Shown piece after piece: positions 53,564 to 64,000 of a stretch of DNA of 64,000 nucleotides. A program made the position numbers and the translations under genes. Position 1 is the first letter of the stretch, and every line of letters starts with the position of its first letter. The notes below the pieces were generated by a model. That model did no database searches and was not told the origin of the DNA. It saw nothing but the letters and a program-made list of their open reading frames with translations. The DNA comes from Mactromeris polynyma (lineage: Eukaryota > Mollusca > Bivalvia > Venerida > Mactridae): positions 3,844,001-3,908,000 of the forward strand of contig JASFXZ010000026.1 in assembly GCA_032209605.1 (NCBI GenBank), in the 5' to 3' direction.

Positions 53564-56500
53564 AGTCTCTCAATGTTGATTATCTCAATGCCGATTGTCG
53601 TATTATAAGTGTCTCTCAATGCTGCTTGTTGTATTATCCGTGTCTCTCAATGTTGATTGTTGTATTATCCGCGTCTCTCAATGCTGATCATTGTATTATC
53701 CGTGTCTCTCAATGCTGATCACTGTATTATCCGTGTCTCTCAATGCTGATCATTGTATTATCCGTGTCTCTCAATGCTGATCACTGTATTATCCGTGTCT
53801 CTCAATGCTGATCATTGTATTATCCGTGTCTCTCAATGCTGATCATTGTATTATCCGTGTCTCTCAATGCTGATCATTGTATTATCCGTGTCTCTCAATG
53901 CTGATCATTGTATTATCCGTGTCTCTCCATGCTGATCATTGTATTATCCGCGGATCTCAATGCTGATCACTGTATTATCCGTGTCTCTCAATGCTGATCA
54001 TTGTATTATCCGTGTCTCTCAATGCTGATCACTGTATTATCCGTGTCTCTCAATGCTGATCACTGTATTATCAGTGTCTCTCAATGCTGATCATTGTATT
54101 ATCCGTGTCTCTCAATGCTGATCACTGTATTATCCGTGTCTCTCAATGCTGATCATTGTATTATCCGTGTCTCTCAATGCTGATCATTGTATTATCCGTG
54201 TCTCTCAATGCTGATCATTGTATTATCCGCGTCTCTCAATGCTGATCATTGTATTATCCGTGTCTCTCAATGCTGATCATTGTATTATCCGTGTCTCTCA
54301 ATGCTGATCATTGTATTATCCGTGTCTCTCAATGCTGATCATTGTATTATCCGCGTCTCTCCATGTTGATCATTGTATTATTCGCGTCTCTCAATGCTGA
54401 TCATTGTATTATCCGTGTCTCTCAATGTTGATCATTGTATTATCCGCGTCTCTCCATGTTGATCATTGTATTATTCGCGTCTCTCAATGCTGATCATTGT
54501 ATTATCCGCGTCTCTCAATGTTGATCATTGTATTATCCGCGTCTCTCAATGCTGATCATTGTATTATCCGCGTCTCTCAATGCTGATCATTGTATTATCC
54601 GCGTCTCTCAATGCTGATCATTGTATTATCCGCGTCTCTCAATGCTGATCATTGTATTATCCGTGTCTCTCAATGTTGATCATTGTATTATCCGCGTCTC
54701 TCAATGCTGATCATTGTATTATCCGCGTGTCTCAATGCTGATCATTGTATTATCCGCGTCTCTCAATGCTGATCATTGTATTATCCGCGTCTCTCAATGC
54801 TGATCATTGTATTATCCGTGTCTCTCAATGTTGATCATTGTATTATCCGTGTCTCTCAATGCTAATCATTGTATTATCCGCGTCTCTCAATGCTGATCAT
54901 TGTATTATCCGCGTCTCTCAATGCTGATCATTGTATTATCCGCGTCTCTCAATGCTGATCATTGTATTATCCGCGTCTCTCAATGCTGATCATTGTATTA
55001 TCCGCGTCTCTCAATGCTGATCATTGTATTATCCGTGTCTCTCAATGTTGATCATTGTATTATCCGCGTCTCTCAATGTTGATCATTGTATTATCCGTGT
55101 CTCTCAATGTTGATCATTGTATTATCCGCGTCTCTCAATGTTGATCATTGTATTATCCGTGTCTCTCAATGTTGATCATTGTATTATCCGCGTCTCTCAA
55201 TGCTGATCACTGTATTATTCGTGTCTCTCAATGTTGATCATTGTATTATTCGTGCCTCTCAATGCTGATCATTGTATTATTCGTGTCTCTCAATGTTGAT
55301 CATTGTATTATTCGTGCCTCTCAATGTTGATCATTGTATTATTCGTGCCTCTCAATGTTGATCATTGTATTATTCGTGCCTCTCAATGCTGATCATTGTA
55401 TTATTCGTGCCTCTCAATGTTGATCATTGTATTATTCGTGCCTCTCAATGTTGATCATTGTATTATTCGTGTCCCTCAATGTTGATCATTGTATTATTCG
55501 TGCCTCTCAATGTTGATCATTGTATTATTCGTGTCTCTCAATGTTGATCATTGTATTATTCGTGCCTCTCAATGCTGATCATTGTATTATCCGTGTCTCT
55601 CAATGCTGATCATTGTATTATCCGTGTCTCTCAATGCTGATCATTGTATTATCCGTGTCTCTCAATGCTGATCATTGTATTATCCGTGTCTCTCAATGCT
55701 GATCATTGTATTATCCGCGTCTCTCAATGCTGATCATTGTATTATCCGTGTCTCTCAATGCTGATCATTGTATTATCCGCGTCTCTCAATGTTGATCATT
55801 GTATTATCCGTGTCTCTCAATACTGATCATTGTATTATCCGCGTCTCTCCATGCTGATCATTGTATTATCCGCGTCTCTCCATGCTGATCATTGTATTAT
55901 CCGCGTCTCTCAATGCTGATCATTGAATTATCCGTGTCTCTCAATGCTGATCATTGTATTATCCGCGTCTCTCCATGCTGATCATTGTATTATCCGTGTC
56001 TCTCAATGCTGATTATCTCAATGCTGATCATTGTATTATCCGTGTCTCTCCATGCTGATCATTGTATTATCCGTGTCTCTCAATGCTGATCATTGTATTA
56101 TCCGTGTCTCTCAATGCTGATCATTGTATTATCCGTGTCTCTCAATGCTGATGTTATATTATCCGTGTCTCTCAATGCAGATTGTTATATTATCCGTGTC
56201 TCTCAATGCTGATCATTGTATTATCCGTGTCTCTCAATGCTGATCATTGTATTATCCGCGTCTCTCAATGCTGACCATTGTATTATCCGTGTCTTTCAAT
56301 GATGATCATTGTATTATCCGTGTCTCTCAATGCTGATCATTGTATTATCCGTGTCTCTCAATGCTGATCATTGTTTTATCCGTGTCTCTCAATGCTGATC
56401 ATTGTATTATCCGTGTCTCTCAATGCTGATTATCTCAATGCTGATCATTGTATTATCCGTGTCTCTCCATGCTGATCATTGTATTATCCGTGTCTCTCAA

Positions 56501-59500
56501 TGCTGATCATTGTATTATCCGTGTCTCTCAATGCTGATCATTGTATTATCCGTGTCTCTCAATGCTGATGTTATATTATCCGTGTCTCTCAATGCAGATT
56601 GTTATATTATCCGTGTCTCTCAATGCTGATCATTGTATTATCCGTGTCTCTCAATGCTGATCATTGTATTATCCGCGTCTCTCAATGCTGACCATTGTAT
56701 TATCCGTGTCTTTCAATGATGATCATTGTATTATCCGTGTCTCTCAATGCTGATCATTGTATTATCCGTGTCTCTCAATGCTGATCATTGTTTTATCCGT
56801 GTCTCTCAATGCTGATCACTGTATTATCCGTGTCTCTCAATGCTGATTGTTATATTATCCGTGTCTCTCAATGCTGATTGTTTTATTATCCGTGTCTCTC
56901 AATGCTGATCATTGTATTATCCGCGTCTCTCAATGCTGATCATTGTATTATCCGTGTCTCTCAATGCTGATTGTTATATTATCAGTGTCTCTCAATGCTG
57001 AATATCCCAATGCTGATCATTAAATTATTCGTGTCTCTCAATGCTGATCATTGTATTATCCGTGTCTCTCAATGCTGATCATTGTATTATCCGCGTCTCT
57101 CAATGTTGATCATTGTTTTATCCGTGTCTCTCAATGCTGATCATTGTATTATCCGCGTCTCTCCATGCTGATCATTGTATTATTCGTGCCTCTCAATGCT
57201 GATCATTGTATTATCCGTGTCTCTCCATGCTGATCATTGTATTATTCGTGCCTCTCAATGCTGATCATTGTATTATCCGTGTCTCTCAATGCTGATCATT
57301 GTATTATTCGTGCCTCTCCATGCTGATCATTGTATTATTCGTGTCTCTCAATGCTGATCATTGTATTATCCGTGTCTCTCAATGCTGATCATTGTATTAT
57401 CCGCGTCTCTCCATGCTGATCATTGTATTATCCGTGTCTCTCAATGCTGATTATCTCAATGCTGATCATTGTATTATCCGTGTCTCTCAATGCTGATTAT
57501 CTCAATGCTGATCATTGTATTATCCGTGTCTCTCAATGCTGATCATTGTATTATCCGTGCCTCTCAATGCTGATCATTGTATTATCCGTGTCTCTCAATG
57601 CTGATCATTGTATTATCCGTGTCTCTCAATGCTGATCACTGTATTATCCGTGTCTCTCAATGCTGATCACTGTATTATCCGTGTCTCTCAATGCTGATCA
57701 TTGTATTATCCGTGTCTCTCAATGCTGATCACTGTATTATCCGTGTCTCTCAATGCTGATCATTGTATTATCCGTGTCTCTCAATGCTGATCATTGTATT
57801 ATCCGTGTCTCTCAATGCTGATCATTGTATTATCCGCGTCTCTCAATGCTGATCATTGTATTATCCGTGTCTCTCAATGCTGATCATTGTATTATCCGTG
57901 TCTCTCAATGCTGATCATTGTATTATCCGTGTCTCTCAATGCTGATCATTGTATTATCCGCGTCTCTCCATGTTGATCATTGTATTATTCGCGTCTCTCA
58001 ATGCTGATCATTGTATTATCCGTGTCTCTCAATGTTGATCATTGTATTATCCGCGTCTCTCCATGTTGATCATTGTATTATTCGCGTCTCTCAATGCTGA
58101 TCATTGTATTATCCGCGTCTCTCAATGTTGATCATTGTATTATCCGCGTCTCTCAATGCTGATCATTGTATTATCCGCGTCTCTCAATGCTGATCATTGT
58201 ATTATCCGCGTCTCTCAATGCTGATCATTGTATTATCCGCGTCTCTCAATGCTGATCATTGTATTATCCGTGTCTCTCAATGTTGATCATTGTATTATCC
58301 GCGTTTCTCAATGCTGATCATTGTATTATCCGCGTCTCTCAATGCTGATCATTGTATTATCCGCGTCTCTCAATGCTGATCATTGTATTATCCGTGTCTC
58401 TCAATGTTGATCATTGTATTATCCGTGTCTCTCAATGCTAATCATTGTATTATCCGCGTCTCTCAATGCTGATCATTGTATTATCCGCGTCTCTCAATGC
58501 TGATCATTGTATTATCCGCGTCTCTCAATGCTGATCATTGTATTATCCGTGTCTCTCAATGTTGATCATTGTATTATCCGTGTCTCTCAATGCTAATCAT
58601 TGTATTATCCGCGTCTCTCAATGCTGATCATTGTATTATCCGCGTCTCTCCATGTTGATCATTGTATTATTCGCGTCTCTCAATGCTGATCATTGTATTA
58701 TCCGTGTCTCTCAATGTTGATCATTGTATTATCCGCGTCTCTCCATGTTGATCATTGTATTATTCGCGTCTCTCAATGCTGATCATTGTATTATCCGCGT
58801 CTCTCAATGTTGATCATTGTATTATCCGCGTCTCTCAATGCTGATCATTGTATTATCCGCGTCTCTCAATGCTGATCATTGTATTATCCGCGTCTCTCAA
58901 TGCTGATCATTGTATTATCCGCGTCTCTCAATGCTGATCATTGTATTATCCGTGTCTCTCAATGTTGATCATTGTATTATCCGCGTTTCTCAATGCTGAT
59001 CATTGTATTATCCGCGTCTCTCAATGCTGATCATTGTATTATCCGCGTCTCTCAATGCTGATCATTGTATTATCCGTGTCTCTCAATGTTGATCATTGTA
59101 TTATCCGTGTCTCTCAATGCTAATCATTGTATTATCCGCGTCTCTCAATGCTGATCATTGTATTATCCGCGTCTCTCAATGCTGATCATTGTATTATCCG
59201 CGTCTCTCAATGCTGATCATTGTATTATCCGTGTCTCTCAATGTTGATCATTGTATTATCCGTGTCTCTCAATGCTAATCATTGTATTATCCGCGTCTCT
59301 CAATGCTGATCATTGTATTATCCGCGTCTCTCAATGCTGATCATTTTATTATCCGCGTCTCTCAATGCTGATCATTGTATTATCCGCGTCTCTCAATGCT
59401 GATCATTGTATTATCCGCGTCTCTCAATGCTGATCATTGTATTATCCGTGTCTCTCAATGTTGATCATTGTATTATCCGCGTCTCTCAATGTTGATCATT

Positions 59501-62500
59501 GTATTATCCGTGTCTCTCAATGTTGATCATTGTATTATCCGCGTCTCTCAATGTTGATCATTGTATTATCCGTGTCTCTCAATGTTGATCATTGTATTAT
59601 CCGCGTCTCTCAATGCTGATCACTGTATTATTCGTGTCTCTCAATGTTAATCATTGTATTATTCGTGCCTCTCAATGCTGATCATTGTATTATTCGTGTC
59701 TCTCAATGTTGATCATTGTATTATTCGTGCCTCTCAATGTTGATCATTGTATTATTCGTGCCTCTCAATGTTGATCATTGTATTATTCGTGCCTCTCAAT
59801 GCTGATCATTGTATTATTCGTGCCTCTCAATGTTGATCATTGTATTATTCGTGCCTCTCAATGTTGATCATTGTATTATTCGTGTCCCTCAATGTTGATC
59901 ATTGTATTATTCGTGCCTCTCAATGTTGATCATTGTATTATTCGTGTCTCTCAATGTTGATCATTGTATTATTCGTGCCTCTCAATGCTGATCATTGTAT
60001 TATCCGTGTCTCTCAATGCTGATCATTGTATTATCCGTGTCTCTCAATGCTGATCATTGTATTATCCGCGTCTCTCAATGTTGATCATTGTATTATCCGT
60101 GTCTCTCAATACTGATCATTGTATTATCCGCGTCTCTCCATGCTGATCATTGTATTATCCGCGTCTCTCCATGCTGATCATTGTATTATCCGCGTCTCTC
60201 AATGCTGATCTTTGAATTATCCGTGTCTCTCAATGCTGATCATTGTATTATCCGCGTCTCTCCATGCTGATCATTGTATTATCCGTGTCTCTCAATGCTG
60301 ATTATCTCAATGCTGATCATTGTATTATCCGTGTCTCTCCATGCTGATCATTGTATTATCCGTGTCTCTCAATGCTGATCATTGTATTATCCGTGTCTCT
60401 CAATGCTGATCATTGTATTATCCGTGTCTCTCAATGCTGATTGTTATATTATCCGTGTCTCTCAATGCTGATTGTTATATTATCCGTGTCTCTCAATGCT
60501 GATCATTGTATTATCCGTGTCTCTCAATGCTGATCATTGTATTATCCGCGTCTCTCAATGCTGACCATTGTATTATCCGTGTCTTTCAATGCTGATCATT
60601 GTATTATCCGTGTCTCTCAATGCTGATCATTGTATTATCCGTGTCTCTCAATGCTGATCATTGTTTTATCCGTGTCTCTCAATGCTGATCACTGTATTAT
60701 CCGTGTCTCTCAATGCTGATTGTTATATTATCCGTGTCTCTCAATGCTGATTGTTTTATTATCCGTGTCTCTCAATGCTGATCATTGTATTATCCGCGTC
60801 TCTCAATGCTGATCATTGTATTATCCGTGTCTCTCAATGCTGATTGTTATATTATCAGTGTCTCTCAATGCTGAATGTCCCAATGCTGATCATTAAATTA
60901 TTCGTGTCTCTCAATGCTGATCATTGTATTATCCGTGTCTCTCAATGCTGATCATTGTATTATCCGCGTCTCTCAATGTTGATCATTGTATTATCCGTGT
61001 CTCTCAATGCTGATCATTGTATTATCCGCGTCTCTCCATGCTGATCATTGTATTATTCGTGCCTCTCAATGCTGATCATTGTATTATCCGTGTCTCTCCA
61101 TGCTGATCATTGTATTATTCGTGCCTCTCAATGCTGATCATTGTATTATCCGTGTCTCTCAATGCTGATCATTGTATTATTCGTGCCTCTCCATGCTGAT
61201 CATTGTATTATTCGTGTCTCTCAATGCTGATCATTGTATTATCCGTGTCTCTCAATGCTGATCATTGTATTATCCGCGTCTCTCCATGCTGATCATTGTA
61301 TTATCCGTGTCTCTCAATGCTGATTATCTCAATGCTGATCATTGTATTATCCGTGTCTCTCAATGCTGATTATCTCAATGCTGATCATTGTATTATCCGT
61401 GTCTCTCAATGCTGATCATTGTATTATCCGTGCCTCTCAATGCTGATCATTGTATTATCCGTGTCTCTCAATGTTGATCATTGTATTATCCGCGTCTCTC
61501 CATGCTGATCATTGTATTATCCGTGTCTCTCAATGCTGATCATTGTATTATTCGTGCCTCTCAATGTTGATCATTGTATTATTCGCGTCTCTCAATGCTG
61601 ATCATTGTATTATCCGCGTCTCTCAATGTTGATCATTGTATTATCCGCGTCTCTCAATGCTGATCATTGTATTATCCGTGTCTCTCCATGCTGATCATTG
61701 TATTATCCGTGTCTCTCAATGCTGATCATTGTATTATCCTTGTCTCTCCATGCTGATCATTGTATTATCCGTGTCTCTCCATGCTGATCATTGTATTATC
61801 CGTGTCTCTCAATGCTGATCATTGTATTATCTGTGTCTCTCAATGCTGATCACTGTATTATCCGTGTCTCTCAATGCTGATCACTGTATTATCCGTGTCT
61901 CTCCATGCTGATCACTGTATTATCCGTGTCTCTCCATGCTGATCATTGTATTATCCGTGTCTCTCCATGCTGATCATTGTATTATCCGTGTCTCTCAATG
62001 CTGATCATTGTATTATCCGTGTCTCTCAATGCTGATCATTGTATTATCCGTGTCTCTCAATGCTGATCATTGTATTATCCGTGTCTCTCAATGCTGATCA
62101 TTGTATTATCCGTGTCTCTCAATGCTGATCATTGTATTATCCGTGTCTCTCAATGCTGATCATTGTATTATCCGTGTCTCTCAATGCTGATCACTGTATT
62201 ATCCGTGTCTCTCCATGCTGATCATTGTATTATTCGTGTCTCTCAATGCTGATCATTGTATTATCCGTGTCTCTCCATGTTGATCATTGTATTATCCGTT
62301 TCTCTCAATGCTGATCATTGTATTATCCGTGTCTCTCAATGCTGATTGTTATATTATCCGTGTCTCTCAATGCTGATTGTTATATTATCCGTGTCTCTCA
62401 ATGCTGATCATTGTATTATCCGTGTCTCTCAATGCTGATCATTGTATTATCCGCGTCTCTCAATGCTGACCATTGTATTATCCGTGTCTTTCAATGCTGA

Positions 62501-64000
62501 TCATTGTATTATCCGTGTCTCTCAATGCTGATCATTGTATTATCCGTGTCTCTCAATGCTGATCATTGTTTTATCCGTGTCTCTCAATGCTGATCACTGT
62601 ATTATCCGTGTCTCTCAATGCTGATTGTTATATTATCCGTGTCTCTCAATGCTGATTGTTTTATTATCCGTGTCTCTCAATGCTGATCATTGTATTATCC
62701 GCGTCTCTCAATGCTGATCATTGTATTATCCGTGTCTCTCAATGCTGATTGTTATATTATCAGTGTCTCTCAATGCTGAATATCCCAATGCTGATCATTA
62801 AATTATTCGTGTCTCTCAATGCTGATCATTGTATTATCCGTGTCTCTCAATGCTGATCATTGTATTATCCGCGTCTCTCAATGTTGATCATTGTATTATC
62901 CGTGTCTCTCAATGCTGATCATTGTATTATCCGCGTCTCTCCATGCTGATCATTGTATTATTCGTGCCTCTCAATGCTGATCATTGTATTATCCGTGTCT
63001 CTCCATGCTGATCATTGTATTATTCGTGCCTCTCAATGCTGATCATTGTATTATCCGTGTCTCTCAATGCTGATCATTGTATTATTCGTGCCTCTCCATG
63101 CTGATCATTGTATTATTCGTGTCTCTCAATGCTGATCATTGTATTATCCGTGTCTCTCAATGCTGATCATTGTATTATCCGTGTCTCTCAATGCTGATCA
63201 TTGTATTATCCGCGTCTCTCAATGCTGTTCATTGTATTATCCGTGTCTCTCAATGCTGATCATTGTATTATCCGTGTCTCTCAATGCTGATCATTGTATT
63301 ATCCGTGTCTCTCAATGCTGATCATTGTATTATCCGTGTCTCTCAATGCTGATCATTGTATTATCCGTGTCTCTCAATGCTGATCATTGTATTATCCGTG
63401 TCTCTCCATGCTGATCATTGTATTATCCGTGTCTCTCAATGCTGATCATTGTATTATCCGTGTCTCTCCATGCTGATCATTGTATTATCCGTGTCTCTCA
63501 ATGCTGATCATTGTATTATCCGTGTCTCTCCATGCTGATCATTGTATTATCCGCGTCTCTCAATGCTGATCATTGTATTATCCGCGTCTCTCAATGCTGA
63601 TCATTGCATTATTCGTGCCTCTCAATGCTGATCATTGTATTATTCGTGTCTCTCAATGCTGATCATTGTATTATTCGTGCCTCTCAATGCTGATCATTGT
63701 ATTATTCGTGTCTCTCAATGCTGATCATTGTATTATCCGTGTCTCTCAATGCTGATCATTGTATTATTCGTGCCTCTCAATGCTGATCATTGTATTATTC
63801 GTGCCTCTCAATGCTGATCATTGTATTATTCGTGCCTCTCAATGCTGATCATTGTATTATCCGCGTCTCTCAATGCTGATCATTGTATTATCCGTGTCTC
63901 TCAATGCTGATCATTGTATTATCCGTGTCTCTCAATGCTGATCATTGTATTATCCGTGTCTCTCAATGCTGATCATTGTATTATCCGTGTCTCTCAATGC
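53564..64000. repeat. 31-bp minisatellite, over 10.4 kb, higher-order structured
   Basis: About 335 head-to-tail units of GTGTCTCTCAATGCTGATCA plus TTGTATTATCC, continuing past the window end. Variants (GCG for GTG, GTTGATC, CTCCATG, ATTCGTGCC) cluster in blocks. Long-range copies are visible: the rare block with CCCAATGCTGATCATTAAAT occurs near 57000, 60871 and 62777; GTGTCCCTCAATG at 55469 and 59881; a 420-bp segment is repeated in tandem from about 55985. Open frames across it are artefacts. Confidence 0.98.

Noticed and set aside
53564..64000. 31-bp direct repeats of regular length suggesting a CRISPR array or coding repeat
   Set aside because: Units abut without spacers, and the 31-bp period shifts the frame every unit, so the open frame at 63139-63321 is chance. 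This is a eukaryotic minisatellite.

Overview
This window is eukaryotic. Genes are split by GT-AG introns, coding density is very low, and there is a large load of minisatellites, MITEs, SINEs and decayed transposons. Domain content (a string of LDLa modules, a PAN plus fucolectin-type lectin, a trypsin-fold protein), tRNA-derived SINEs with a central block I recall from molluscan SINEs, and ISL2EU and PIF/Harbinger elements suggest a lophotrochozoan, most plausibly a bivalve mollusc. That assignment is inference; nothing here identifies a species.

1-13 kb (+ strand): eight exons, each one LDL-receptor class A module, almost all phase 1-1. They form the 3' part of a gene that starts outside the window and appears to end at a TAA at 12618-12620. 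Its introns hold tandem repeats, hairpin MITEs, a SINE relic and a probable solo LTR with a CTAG target duplication.

13-26 kb: mostly repeats (pogo-like MITEs, a decayed Tc1 transposase, several dispersed families). Within it is a compact two-exon + strand gene (21474-24600) for a secreted protein of 91 residues with its own poly(A) signals. Its intron contains a SINE with exact target duplications that sits inside a foldback element.

26.6-35.2 kb: a nested transposon cluster. A PIF/Harbinger (HARBI1-like) transposase gene is split by a 5.3-kb intron whose splice phases match. The intron holds an ISL2EU-type element with a SWIM-YqaJ-PHD gene (+) and a DDE transposase (-) in convergent orientation, both frameshifted. 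A Tourist-like MITE with TTA duplications lies between those two genes. A 5'-truncated, internally deleted LINE follows.

36.5-47.5 kb (- strand host genes): the 3' two exons of a trypsin-fold protein whose catalytic serine codon reads leucine, and a gene with a signal peptide, a PAN-like module and a fucolectin (FTP) domain. One FTP exon carries an in-frame stop. A mariner transposase relic, MITEs and hairpin elements fill the gaps.

48-64 kb: a 41-bp minisatellite, a dead FTP exon copy, and a 31-bp minisatellite running from about 53.56 kb past the window end (over 10.4 kb, roughly 335 units) with visible higher-order duplications.
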